This document shows positions 35,128 to 43,926 of a stretch of DNA of 64,000 nucleotides, piece after piece; positions within the stretch are counted from its first letter, which is position 1, and the number at the start of each line of letters is the position of its first letter. The DNA is from Caldicellulosiruptor obsidiansis OB47 (GTDB lineage Bacteria; Bacillota; Thermoanaerobacteria; Caldicellulosiruptorales; Caldicellulosiruptoraceae), in the NCBI RefSeq assembly GCF_000145215.1, contig NC_014392.1, positions 2,054,001 to 2,118,000 on the forward strand, written 5' to 3'. The translations under genes were made by a program, and so were the position numbers. The notes below the pieces were generated by a model. That model did no database searches and had not been told where the DNA came from. It worked only from the letters and a program-made list of their open reading frames with translations.

Positions 35128-37164
35128 TTAAACTTCCACCATCCCAACTGTTTTAATCTGCACACTTGGCAGTATCTCATTGTACGAAAGTACCACAACA
35201 TCAGGGAAGATGTTTTCAATGAGCCTTCTGAAATATATCCTAACTACCGGCGAACAAATGACTATTGGCTGAGCTGACACACTCACCAGTTTTTCTAAAA
35301 TATTGCTAAGGTTGTTTATAAGCTTTTGCACATAATCAGGCGGAAGATTTAAAAAACTTCCCTGTTCAGTCTTTTGAATAGAATTCATTATCATCTCTTC
35401 AACCTCAGGCGAAAGAGTAATCGCTTCAAGCACATCGCCAGAGACATACTTTTTGGTGATATACCTTGCCATTGCCTGGCGTACATATTCTGTTAAGATA
35501 TCGGTATCTTTTGTTGTCGGTGCCCAGTCAGCAAGTGTCTCTAATATGGTAACCATATCTCTTATTGAAATTCGTTCTTTTAAAAGGTTTGCTAAAACCT
35601 TTTGAACCTCGCCAACTGTCATAAACTTTGGAATAAGCTCATCCACAAGCACAGGATTTGTTTCCTTTACATTGTCAATTAGTTTTTGGACATCTTGTCG
35701 TGTCAAAAGTTCATGAGCATGACGTCTTATCACTTCTGTTAAATGAGTTGCTATAACAGATGGAAGGTCAACCACAGTGTATCCTGCCATCTCAGCTCTT
35801 TCTTTCATTGAAGATGGTATCCAAAGCGCATCAAGCCCAAATGCAGGTTCTTTTGTAGGTATTCCTTCTATTTGTTCTGTAACAAAACCAGGATTTATTG
35901 CAAGAAGACTATCACTCATAAGCTCTGCCTTTGCAACCTCAACTCCTTTTATGTTTATCCTGTATTCGTAAGGTTTGAGTGCCATGTTATCCCTGAGCCT
36001 GATCGTTGGAACAATAATTCCAAGTTCAAGCGCAAGTTGCCTTCTTATCATTACAACCCTTTCTAAAAGGTCTCCACCCTGGTCTTTATCAGCAAGAGGA
36101 ATTATTCCGTATCCAAATTCAACCTCAATAGGGTCAACATATAAAAGATTTATAACATTTTCTGGCTTTTTTAGTTCTTCAACTTCTTTTTGTTCAACCT
36201 GTTTTTCTTCAATACTCTCTATCTTTTTGAGACTGCTGTTCATTCTAAATCCCATGGCAAACATAGTCCCGGATAAGAAAAACAATGAAAGCTTTGGCAT
36301 TGTTGGAATTAGAGCAAGTGCTGCCAAAATACCACCCACAGTGTAGAGTACTTTGGGATGAAACTCAAACAGCTGTTTTATAAGACTTTCTGAGAGCTTA
36401 CTTTCATCTGCCGCTTTTGTCACAACAATTCCCGTGGCAGTTGAAATAAGAAGCGCAGGTATCTGAGCTGCAATACCATCACCAACAGATAAAAGAAGAT
36501 ATTTTTGTATTGCCTCAGTTACATCTTCCCCTCTCATAGCAACACCAATTATAAGTCCACCAAGTGCATTGATAAACGTGATCAAGATTGCTGCAATGGC
36601 ATCACCTTTTACAAACTTGCTCGCACCATCCATTGCACCATAAAAATCTGCCTCTTTTTGAATCTTCTTTCTTCTCTCGCGCGCTTCCTCTTCTGTTATT
36701 ATTCCAGCATTTAGGTCAGCATCCACAGCCATCTGTTTGCCCGGCATTGCATCAAGTGTAAATCTGGCAGCAACCTCTGATACCCTCTCTGCTCCTCTGG
36801 TTATTACTATAAATTGGATGATGATTATAATAAAGAATATTATCACACCAACAACAATGTTGCTACCTATAACAAAATTTCCAAAAGTATAAACTATTCT
36901 TACATTTTCACCTTGACCTGTAAGTATCTGTCTTGTTGTAGAGATATTTAAAGCAAGCCTGAGCAATGTTGTAAAGAGAAGAAGTGATGGAAATACTGAA
37001 AAATCTAAAGATTCTTTTATATTTATGCTGTTTAAAAATATAACAAGTGCAAGTGAAAGGTTGATGGCAATCAAAATATCAAGCAAGCTCGGTGGCACAG
37101 GAAGTATCATTGATAACACTATTACTATTGCAAATACAGAAAAAGTTGCACCTTTCAAGTTCAT
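35128..37164 (-). CDS. flhA: Flagellar export gate protein FlhA
   Basis: 678 aa. About eight membrane segments fill residues 1-320, including the conserved FHIPEP-like cytoplasmic loop region GKQMAVDADLNAGIITEEEA. A large cytoplasmic domain (about 350-678) docks export substrates and chaperones. The start overlaps the end of the flhB C-terminal frame by 4 bases. Confidence 0.97.
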   Translation of the reverse strand: MNLKGATFSVFAIVIVLSMILPVPPSLLDILIAINLSLALVIFLNSINIKESLDFSVFPSLLLFTTLLRLALNISTTRQILTGQGENVRIVYTFGNFVIGSNIVVGVIIFFIIIIIQFIVITRGAERVSEVAARFTLDAMPGKQMAVDADLNAGIITEEEARERRKKIQKEADFYGAMDGASKFVKGDAIAAILITFINALGGLIIGVAMRGEDVTEAIQKYLLLSVGDGIAAQIPALLISTATGIVVTKAADESKLSESLIKQLFEFHPKVLYTVGGILAALALIPTMPKLSLFFLSGTMFAMGFRMNSSLKKIESIEEKQVEQKEVEELKKPENVINLLYVDPIEVEFGYGIIPLADKDQGGDLLERVVMIRRQLALELGIIVPTIRLRDNMALKPYEYRINIKGVEVAKAELMSDSLLAINPGFVTEQIEGIPTKEPAFGLDALWIPSSMKERAEMAGYTVVDLPSVIATHLTEVIRRHAHELLTRQDVQKLIDNVKETNPVLVDELIPKFMTVGEVQKVLANLLKERISIRDMVTILETLADWAPTTKDTDILTEYVRQAMARYITKKYVSGDVLEAITLSPEVEEMIMNSIQKTEQGSFLNLPPDYVQKLINNLSNILEKLVSVSAQPIVICSPVVRIYFRRLIENIFPDVVVLSYNEILPSVQIKTVGMVEV

Positions 37165-37874
37165 CTTATATTCACCTTCTGGTAATTTTTAAGACTGTAC
37201 ACATATGCTAAAACCTCTGCAACCGCTTGATAAAGCTCTGGAGGGATAAAATCTCCTATCTCGCACATATTGTAAAGAGCTTTTGCAAGCTCTTTATTTT
37301 CAACAATTTCAATCCTATGCTTAACTGCCTCCTGTTTTATCTTTAGCGCAATATAATCTTTACCTTTTGCAATCACCCTTGGCGCATCAAACTTTTCTGG
37401 TTCATACAAAAGAGCAACTGCATAGTGTGTTGGATTGGTTATAACAACGTCTGCCTTGGGAAGTTGCTGGAACATCCTTTGAAGAGAAATTTTTCGTTGT
37501 CTTTCTCTTATCTTGGACTTTATCTGTGGATTTCCTTCTGTCTGTTTGAACTCTTCCTTTACCTCTTCCTTTGTCATCATGAGCTTTTTTTCATACTGCC
37601 ATCGCTGAAATATAAAATCTATCATGGCTATTCCAAAAAACATCACTGACATCCATAAAATCAGATTAATAGCAGAGTCAAAAGAAAACTTTATTATTGT
37701 AAGTAGATTCATCTCGTACATTTCTAAAAGCTTTTTGGCAAAACTCTGTGTGTAGCTATATCCCGTGTATCCGATTATTAAAACTTTTAGTATAGACTTT
37801 ATAAGTTCAATTACTGAGTTAATTGAAAATATTCTTTTAAACCCTTCAATGGGATTAATTTTTTGAAAACTCAT
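37161..37874 (-). CDS. flhB: Flagellar export switch FlhB, C-terminal part (split by frame change)
   Basis: 237 aa, from MSFQKINPIEGFKRIFS to the C-terminus. It carries the last two membrane segments and the cytoplasmic FlhB domain with the self-cleavage motif NPTH (DVVITNPTHYAVALLYE), which switches export from hook to filament substrates. Its ATG overlaps the TGA of the N-terminal frame (ATGA), so re-initiation could yield a two-piece protein. Intact FlhB is normally about 355-380 residues, and the two frames together match this. Homology continues upstream of this ATG in the same frame (WAQSSFLITAQSLK), which shows the split is a single-base frame change near 37917-37921. Confidence 0.85.
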   Translation of the reverse strand: MSFQKINPIEGFKRIFSINSVIELIKSILKVLIIGYTGYSYTQSFAKKLLEMYEMNLLTIIKFSFDSAINLILWMSVMFFGIAMIDFIFQRWQYEKKLMMTKEEVKEEFKQTEGNPQIKSKIRERQRKISLQRMFQQLPKADVVITNPTHYAVALLYEPEKFDAPRVIAKGKDYIALKIKQEAVKHRIEIVENKELAKALYNMCEIGDFIPPELYQAVAEVLAYVYSLKNYQKVNIR

Positions 37875-38263
37875 TTTAAGCGACTGTGCTGTAATAAGAA
37901 AACTACTCTGTGCCCATTTTCTACAATTGCTACCACAAACATAATAGCAACGCAGAAAGGAAGAACAATCTTTAATGAAGTTGTAATTATAAAGTTAAAA
38001 AGCCTGGTTGCATCATGTACATTTTCTATATTATAATTCAAGTTGCTAAAAAGATACTTGCTTTTTTGCTGCAGAGGATTAACAATAACCGAATAACCAA
38101 ACTTAAGAAAAAGTACACTTATCAATAAAGCAAAAGCAGAGGTAACCTCTCTGCTTTTTGCTACCATACCACGTTTTCTTGCTTCCTGACGTTTTCTGGG
38201 GGTTGCCTTTTCTGTTTTAGTACTTGCTTCTGAAAAAAGCTGAATATCAAATATTAACCTCAC
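37871..38263 (-). CDS. flhB: Flagellar export switch FlhB, N-terminal part (split by frame change)
   Basis: 130 aa. The N-terminus is typical FlhB (KTEKATPRKRQEARKRGMVAKS followed by REV), and two membrane segments follow. After VAIVEN the frame leaves FlhB homology (GHRVVFLLQHSRLK) and stops. One missing base in the A4 run at 37917-37920 restores the family-like WAQSSFLITAQSLKMSFQ. The start overlaps the fliR stop by 4 bases. It could be a real mutation, a split gene or a homopolymer sequencing error. Confidence 0.8.
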   Translation of the reverse strand: MRLIFDIQLFSEASTKTEKATPRKRQEARKRGMVAKSREVTSAFALLISVLFLKFGYSVIVNPLQQKSKYLFSNLNYNIENVHDATRLFNFIITTSLKIVLPFCVAIMFVVAIVENGHRVVFLLQHSRLK

Positions 38264-39042
38264 TTGATACCCCCTCTTAAAAATTCAAAAGTATACACTG
38301 ATATTCTGTCAATCAGTACAAATATCATCTTACTCATGAAAGGAAAAATTATAACAAGCACCAAAAAACCAATTGTAATCTTTATAGGTATCCCTACCAT
38401 GAACACATTCATCTGTGGTACAGCACGCGACAGCACTGCTAAAATTATATCCACAATAAGCATACTCATCAAAATTGGCAGGCTTATCTCCACCCCTATC
38501 AGAAAAAGTTCTGAAAAAAATCTCAAAAAGTTCCACGTAAATTCGGTTTTAAAACCTCCATATCCAATTGGAACAAGTTTGTAGCTATAAAATATAGCTC
38601 TTATAAGAAGATGATGAGCATCTGTGCCAAAAAACATCACAAGCATGTAAAGGTACAAAAAGTTGCCTAAAAGAGGTACTTGAATCTCGCTCATAGGATC
38701 AATGACATTTGCCATACCAAAACCTATTGCATTGTCAATGATTTGACCTCCTAAAAGTATAGCTGAAAATATCATGTATGATATATACCCTATCAAAAGC
38801 CCAACAATGAACTCTTTAATCACTACAAAGATATACTCCTCCACATTGGTAGGTACACTGTAAGAAAAATTGTAAGTTGTGACAACAATCATACTTAAGA
38901 AAAACGCAAAACCAATTTTAAAGTACGCAGGAATATTTCTTCTGCCGAATATTGGTGAGGCTATAAAAAGACCACTCATTCTTGCTAAAACAAGAAAAAA
39001 TATGTATGAACTATTTAAAAAGGTATTGATAATATCTGTCAT
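38260..39042 (-). CDS. fliR: Flagellar export gate protein FliR
   Basis: A 260-aa integral membrane protein with about six hydrophobic segments and the conserved LARMSGLFIASPIFG near the N-terminus. Together with FliP and FliQ it forms the export pore. It lies in the conserved order fliP-fliQ-fliR-flhB. Confidence 0.95.
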   Translation of the reverse strand: MTDIINTFLNSSYIFFLVLARMSGLFIASPIFGRRNIPAYFKIGFAFFLSMIVVTTYNFSYSVPTNVEEYIFVVIKEFIVGLLIGYISYMIFSAILLGGQIIDNAIGFGMANVIDPMSEIQVPLLGNFLYLYMLVMFFGTDAHHLLIRAIFYSYKLVPIGYGGFKTEFTWNFLRFFSELFLIGVEISLPILMSMLIVDIILAVLSRAVPQMNVFMVGIPIKITIGFLVLVIIFPFMSKMIFVLIDRISVYTFEFLRGGIK

Positions 39043-39062
39043 AAGTGTTCTTCCTTAAAAGT

Positions 39063-39332
39063 TTATTTTACAAACTGGTTTATATTAATCCACAAATATT
39101 TTGTAAACTCTACCACCTTTGTGAGCATCCACTGACCGAAAACCAAAAGTGAAAGTGCAATTGCAATTAATTTTGGTACAAAAGTGAGTGTCTGTTCGTT
39201 TATCTGAGTAGTTGCCTGCAAAATAGATACAACTATACCTACTACCATTGATACAAGCAAAATAGGTCCCGCAACATAAAATGCTGTTAAAATTGCCTGT
39301 CTTGCAATCTCAAGCACTACCGATGTATCCAT
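39063..39332 (-). CDS. fliQ: Flagellar export gate protein FliQ
   Basis: An 89-aa protein with two membrane helices (ILTAFYVAGPILLVSMVVGI and IAIALSLLVFGQWMLTKVV) and the family motif LQATTQINEQTLTFVPK. It wraps around the FliP-FliR core of the export gate. Confidence 0.95.
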   Translation of the reverse strand: MDTSVVLEIARQAILTAFYVAGPILLVSMVVGIVVSILQATTQINEQTLTFVPKLIAIALSLLVFGQWMLTKVVEFTKYLWININQFVK

Positions 39333-39354
39333 CTCTCATCTTCTCACTTTTCTT

Positions 39355-40116
39355 TTACTTAAAACTTCTCACAAGCGACTCTACAACTAAATTCCACCCA
39401 TCAACTAAAATAAACAGCAAAATTTTGAAAGGTAATGATATCATAACCGGCGGAATCATAAGCATTCCCATCGACATTAAAATGCTTGCCACAACCATAT
39501 CAATGATTAAAAATGGCACATATATCAAAAACCCCATCTCAAATGCACTTTTTAGCTCACTTATTATAAAAGCAGGAACAACAACCCTTATGGGAAGGTC
39601 TTTTACATTTGTATTTGGATTTATATTACCAAGTTTCACAAAAAGATCAAGGTCTTTTTTGCGCGTATTTTTTAGCATAAACTCTTTCAGAGGCTGCTCG
39701 GCTCTCTTGAGCGCTTCCTGGGATGTTATCTGCCCTTTTATGTACGGCTGATAAGCCTGCGTATAAATCTTGTCAGTCACAGGTGCCATCACAAAAAAGG
39801 TCAAAAAGAGTGCAAGTCCGATCAAAATCTGGTTTGGCGGCATCTGCTGGGTCCCTAACGCGTTTCGAACAAATCCAAGAACAATAAGTATCCTTGTAAA
39901 TGATGTCATCATTATCAGGATAGATGGTGCTAACGTTAGGATGGTGAGAAATATTATAAGTTGCAGGGCAGACGATACATCCTTGGGGTTTTGCGGGTTG
40001 TCCAGATTTATACTAAAGCTTGCTGATGCAAAGGCTATTTGTTTTTCTGCACATGTAGTTATTAAAATTAAAAGTAATGTCGATATAATATAAAGAAACT
40101 TATTTTTTTTCATCAT
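39355..40116 (-). CDS. fliP: Flagellar export gate protein FliP
   Basis: About 253 aa from the ATG at 40116. A longer GTG start at 40131 is possible but overlaps fliO more and lacks a better ribosome site. A cleavable signal peptide is followed by membrane segments with LTLAPSILIMMTSFTRILIV, the FliP signature, and QMPPNQILIGLALFLTFFV. It is part of the FliPQR pore. It overlaps the end of fliO. Confidence 0.95.
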   Translation of the reverse strand: MMKKNKFLYIISTLLLILITTCAEKQIAFASASFSINLDNPQNPKDVSSALQLIIFLTILTLAPSILIMMTSFTRILIVLGFVRNALGTQQMPPNQILIGLALFLTFFVMAPVTDKIYTQAYQPYIKGQITSQEALKRAEQPLKEFMLKNTRKKDLDLFVKLGNINPNTNVKDLPIRVVVPAFIISELKSAFEMGFLIYVPFLIIDMVVASILMSMGMLMIPPVMISLPFKILLFILVDGWNLVVESLVRSFK

Positions 40117-40495
40117 CCTTTTTACCTTCACTGTCTTTAATTAGGTTGTAAAGATTTAATACTTTATCTTTCAGATCAAAAGAAGAATTCATTTGGCTAT
40201 CAATTATCTTTTTGAAGCTATGTTCCTGCTCTTCAAAATTGAGCAGCTGGTCTTTAGTAAACTCTTTCAAAAATGTTATGCTTTTTTGCGTCTTTCCAAG
40301 CAAAATAACCTTGTCACCCACCTCAATAAGCACAAGCATACTATCTGCAGAAAGGGGAAGCATGTCAATTACCTTCAAAAATTCCCCTTTTCTGCCAAAC
40401 ATTTTTTTGTTCACAATTTTCAGCACGTAATAGATAAGGTAGATAAGCAGGCATACAACTGTCAATGCTAAAATTACTTTAAGACCAAATTCCAT
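40100..40495 (-). CDS. fliO: Flagellar protein FliO/FliZ
   Basis: 131 aa. One N-terminal membrane segment (about 5-27) is followed by a small cytoplasmic domain (FLKVIDMLPLSADSMLVLIE) and a charged tail. FliO helps FliP assembly. The location between cheY and fliP matches fliZ of Bacillus subtilis. Confidence 0.9.
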   Translation of the reverse strand: MEFGLKVILALTVVCLLIYLIYYVLKIVNKKMFGRKGEFLKVIDMLPLSADSMLVLIEVGDKVILLGKTQKSITFLKEFTKDQLLNFEEQEHSFKKIIDSQMNSSFDLKDKVLNLYNLIKDSEGKKDDEKK

Positions 40496-40526
40496 TTTTA
40501 AATCTTTTTCACCTCAAACATATTTT

Positions 40527-40892
40527 TTATCCCAGCACTTTTTTGATTGCCTCAACAATTCTCTCTGCCTGGAACGGTTTTACTATAAAGTCGCGCGCAC
40601 CTGCCTGAATAGATTCTATAACCATTGCCTGCTGACCCATGGCAGAACACATGATTATCTTTGCCTGTGGGTCTATCTTTTTTATTTCTCTTACAGCTTG
40701 AATCCCGTCCATCTCAGGCATTGTAATGTCCATCATTACAAGATCAGGTTTTAGTTCTTTGTACATCTCAACAGCTTTAGCCCCGTTTTCTGCCTCACCC
40801 GCAACTTCGTAACCATTTTTTGTGATAATGTCTTTTAACATCATTCTCATAAAAGCTGCATCATCAACTATCAGAATCCTTTTTGCCATCAA
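40527..40892 (-). CDS. cheY: Chemotaxis response regulator CheY
   Basis: A 121-aa single receiver domain. The acidic pair is DD (10-11), the phospho-acceptor is Asp55 in VMMDITMPEMDG, and the conserved Lys is in FIVKPFQ. CheY-P binds FliM and FliY to change motor direction. It sits between fliY and fliO as in Bacillus subtilis. Confidence 0.96.
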   Translation of the reverse strand: MMAKRILIVDDAAFMRMMLKDIITKNGYEVAGEAENGAKAVEMYKELKPDLVMMDITMPEMDGIQAVREIKKIDPQAKIIMCSAMGQQAMVIESIQAGARDFIVKPFQAERIVEAIKKVLG

Positions 40893-40975
40893 TCTCTCTC
40901 CTTTTCAAAGTAGTTCTTTTTTAAAGTTGTAGTTTTAAATTATTCTGTCTGGCAAACAAATAACTTATTTATATT

Positions 40976-42103
40976 TTATAACCTATTTGATGGATTGACA
41001 ATATCAGTTATCCTGACACCAAAATTTTCATCAATTACCACAACCTCACCTTTTGCTATAACCTTGCCGTTTACCAGAATATCAACAGGCTCACCTGCAA
41101 GCTTTTCAAGTTCAATGATCGACCCTGTTGAAAATTCCAAAATCTCTCTTACAAGTTTCTGTGTCCTTCCAAGTTCAACAGTAATCTCAAGCGGCACATC
41201 CAAAATGAGCTCAATGTTCTCGGGATACCTTCTTTCCTCTTCTTCATCAAAACTTTCAAACTGCACAGGTGAAACATTGTAAACCTGTTGCGGCTGTTCT
41301 TTCTTTGGTGGCGGTGTATAAGACTGCGGCGATGTTTTTTGTTTATTTGTAGGCTGAGAAGCAGGCTGTTTGAGTGTTTCTTCTTTTACAGTTTCACTAT
41401 GTGACTTTGCCGATGTTTCTGCCTGTGCGGAGGCATTGAATGTATTTTTGAACATAGCATCTACAAGCTGTTTTGCAAAGTCAACAGGTATCAACTGCAT
41501 AATCTGGCTATCTATTAAATCTCCTATGGTCATACGGAAAGCTATCTTAACAATCTCGTCAGCTCTTTTTAATTCAGGTATCATCTCCTCAGCATTCTGG
41601 GCAAAATCAATTACAAAGGCTTCGGGTGGATTTATGTCAATTTTTAGATTTAACATAGAAGAAAGCGACGTAGAGGCAGAGCCTACCATTTGATTCATCG
41701 CTTCCTGTATTGCTGAAAGCTGAAGTTCTGTTAGCTGCTCAGTAAACTCAACTTGACCTGTACCACCCATCATAAGGTCTGCAATAATCTCAACGTCTTC
41801 TTTCTTTAAAATTAAAAGATTTATACCATCAAGTCCTTCCTTATAAACAACCTTTATTGCAACATATGGAACAGGAAATTCTTTTGGTAGTTCATCCCAT
41901 TTCAAAACGCTTACAACTGGTGTTGTAATGTTTACCTTTTGGTTCAAAAGAATGCTCAAGGTGGTGGCAGCTGTACCCATTGATATGTTACCAATTTCGC
42001 CTAAAACATCCTTATCTTGATCAGATATTGTAGGTGATGACGATGTTTCGCTCATTCCCCGCAAAAGAGCATCTATTTCGTCCTGAGAGAGCAAATCGCT
42101 CAT
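40976..42103 (-). CDS. fliY: Flagellar switch protein FliY (CheC domain plus FliN domain)
   Basis: 375 aa. A CheC-like phosphatase part has LGEIGNISMGTAATTLS and a second helix (IQEAMNQMVGSASTSLS). A Pro/Gln/Ser-rich linker covers about 225-275. The C-terminal FliN domain (about 295-375, LDVPLEITVELGRTQKLVRE) is part of the switch ring. It hydrolyses CheY-P at the motor. Its start overlaps the fliM stop by 4 bases. Confidence 0.96.
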   Translation of the reverse strand: MSDLLSQDEIDALLRGMSETSSSPTISDQDKDVLGEIGNISMGTAATTLSILLNQKVNITTPVVSVLKWDELPKEFPVPYVAIKVVYKEGLDGINLLILKKEDVEIIADLMMGGTGQVEFTEQLTELQLSAIQEAMNQMVGSASTSLSSMLNLKIDINPPEAFVIDFAQNAEEMIPELKRADEIVKIAFRMTIGDLIDSQIMQLIPVDFAKQLVDAMFKNTFNASAQAETSAKSHSETVKEETLKQPASQPTNKQKTSPQSYTPPPKKEQPQQVYNVSPVQFESFDEEEERRYPENIELILDVPLEITVELGRTQKLVREILEFSTGSIIELEKLAGEPVDILVNGKVIAKGEVVVIDENFGVRITDIVNPSNRL

Positions 42104-43089
42104 CTAAAATCCTCCCCCTCTTCTACCCGTGTAATCTTTACTGCGATCCTGCCTTCTTTTCGTCCTGGAACACCATAAAATTTTAATTTATTCCCCACAA
42201 AAACTTCTATCTCCTGGTTTTTCCTTCTATCAAGCCTTAGAACATCACCTACCTGAAGTTCCAAAAATTCCCGAACCGTAATCTGTGTTCTTCCGAGCAC
42301 TGCTTTCACTGTAACCCTTGTTCTCTCAATCTTTTTCTGCAAATACTCTTTTGTTTCCTCTGACGTTTCTTTTGCAGATGTTGAAAACCAAAACTTTGTT
42401 GAAAGTCTCGGCATTATCGGCTCAATTACCATATGTGGCAAACAAATGTTTGCCATGCCTTCTACTTCGCCAACTTTCATAGCAATAGTTACAAGTGCAA
42501 TTGTCTCATTAGGCGATACAATCTGAGTAAACTGAGGATTTGTTTCTATCTTTTCAAGTCGTGGTCGAAGTTCAACAATGTTTTCCCATGCTTCCTGAAA
42601 ATAATTTACAAGCTGCTGAAGTAGCCTTTCTATAAGTGCAAGCTCAATTTCAGTAAAGGTCCTTACCTTGTCTATTCCCTTGCCAAACCCACCAAGCACC
42701 CTATCAATCATGGCAAACGCAATTTCTGGCGCCATTTCATATACAATGCTTCCTTTCAATGGTGTAAAATTCACAATACCCATAACAACAGGATTCGAAA
42801 GAGAATTGCTAAACTCATAATATGTTAGCTGCTCAACAGATAAAACATCCATCTGAACAATGGTTCGTAAATACCCAGACAAAAAGGTGGTGACAATTCG
42901 GGCATAGTTTTCAAATATCATCTGAAGTGTTCTCAAATGGTCTTTTGCAAATTTACTTGGCCTTTTAAAGTCATATACGCGGACATTCTTTTCTTGTTTT
43001 GGCTTTTGAATCTCATCAAGTGAAAGTTCACCAGATGTAAGCGAACGCAAAAGTTCATCTATTTCGCTCTGCGAAAGTATATCGCCCAT
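42100..43089 (-). CDS. fliM: Flagellar switch protein FliM
   Basis: 329 aa. The N-terminal CheY-P-binding peptide is LSQSEIDELLRSL, the middle domain has the family GGFG motif (DRVLGGFGKG), and the C-terminus is a SpoA/FliN-like domain. It forms the C-ring with FliG and FliY. Confidence 0.96.
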   Translation of the reverse strand: MGDILSQSEIDELLRSLTSGELSLDEIQKPKQEKNVRVYDFKRPSKFAKDHLRTLQMIFENYARIVTTFLSGYLRTIVQMDVLSVEQLTYYEFSNSLSNPVVMGIVNFTPLKGSIVYEMAPEIAFAMIDRVLGGFGKGIDKVRTFTEIELALIERLLQQLVNYFQEAWENIVELRPRLEKIETNPQFTQIVSPNETIALVTIAMKVGEVEGMANICLPHMVIEPIMPRLSTKFWFSTSAKETSEETKEYLQKKIERTRVTVKAVLGRTQITVREFLELQVGDVLRLDRRKNQEIEVFVGNKLKFYGVPGRKEGRIAVKITRVEEGEDFR

Positions 43090-43109
43090 TCAATTTTTCA
43101 CCACCTTTT

Positions 43110-43565
43110 TTACTGGATTATAAACTCACCAAAATTGACATTGTACACTTTATTCTCAAATACCTCATTTAACCTGTCTTTAATCTCTTTTCTAACCTTT
43201 TCTTTCCCTTCAGGCTTTAAAAGTTCGTCTGCTGTCTTGCTTCTTAAAACACTATCTATAATATCGGCAATCACAATGTTTTTCTCTTTTAAAGTTTCAG
43301 ATAGCTTCTTATCTGTAACTTCAAGCTGAACTGTCAGTCTTATGATTCTTCCTGCATTTGTTTGAGTATCCTGTAAGTTACTCATAAGAGCCTTACCGTC
43401 ATTTACATCGTATGTATAAAGTTTTTCCGGTTTTTTCTCAACTGGAGTAGTTTTTGCAGTCGGTGATGCAGGTGATAAATTTTTTATAACTGTCAAAAAT
43501 CCTATTCCCATTCCTAACATCATTAGAAGAAGCAAAACAAGTAAAATGAGAATTATTGAGTTCAT
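43110..43565 (-). CDS. fliL: Flagellar basal body protein FliL
   Basis: About 151 aa from the ATG at 43565, which has AAAGGCG in front. An upstream ATG at 43580 would add 5 residues and overlap flbD by 4 bases. There is one N-terminal membrane helix (about 4-24) and a periplasmic FliL domain with VTDKKLSETLKEKN and IDSVLRSKTADELL. It sits around the stator and supports torque. Either start is possible. Confidence 0.9.
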   Translation of the reverse strand: MNSIILILLVLLLLMMLGMGIGFLTVIKNLSPASPTAKTTPVEKKPEKLYTYDVNDGKALMSNLQDTQTNAGRIIRLTVQLEVTDKKLSETLKEKNIVIADIIDSVLRSKTADELLKPEGKEKVRKEIKDRLNEVFENKVYNVNFGEFIIQ

Positions 43566-43576
43566 CTTTTCGCCTT

Positions 43577-43810
43577 TCATCTTTCATGCTCCTTTTGCAA
43601 AGGTTGTACATTAAATATAATACCCTCAAAAATCTTTTTTTTGTATTCAATGACCTTTTCAATAACCTCATCCACAGACTCTTTCACAACAAGTTTTACC
43701 CCATTTGTGAGGGTTATAACAGTATCAGGTGTGGATTCCACAAACTCTATAAAATCTGCATTTACCACAAACTCTTTGTTATTTATTCTTCTCAATTTTA
43801 TCATATACAA
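43577..43810 (-). CDS. flbD: FlbD/SwrD family flagellar protein
   Basis: A 77-aa FlbD-family protein (MIKLRRINNKEFVVNADFIE, TPDTVITLTNG). In Bacillus subtilis the homologue SwrD increases motor torque by promoting stator function. It is located after flgE and before fliL, as expected. Confidence 0.92.
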   Translation of the reverse strand: MYMIKLRRINNKEFVVNADFIEFVESTPDTVITLTNGVKLVVKESVDEVIEKVIEYKKKIFEGIIFNVQPLQKEHER

Positions 43811-43861
43811 TCAACCTCTTGAAGATATTAAAATGAAAAAGATGTATCAGCTCTTTTCAAA

Positions 43862-43905
43862 GGGAAGGAGAAAAAGTTATATAAACTCACCTTTTTCTCC
43901 CTCCC
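43862..43905 (-). other. RNA hairpin just downstream of flgE
   Basis: GGAGAAAAAG (43867-43876) pairs with CTTTTTCTCC (43891-43900). After one mismatch, GGGA (43862-43865) pairs with TCCC (43902-43905). The loop has 14 bases. It starts about 20 bases after the flgE stop. No T run follows on the minus strand, so it is more likely a processing or stabilising structure than a strong terminator. Confidence 0.6.
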
Positions 43906-43926
43906 CCTACTTTTTATCTACCACTC

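Noticed and set aside
37910-37925. Programmed -1 frameshifting in flhB
   Set aside because: The site GTAGAAAATGG does not fit the X XXY YYZ slippery pattern and no clear pseudoknot follows. An indel in the A run is simpler.
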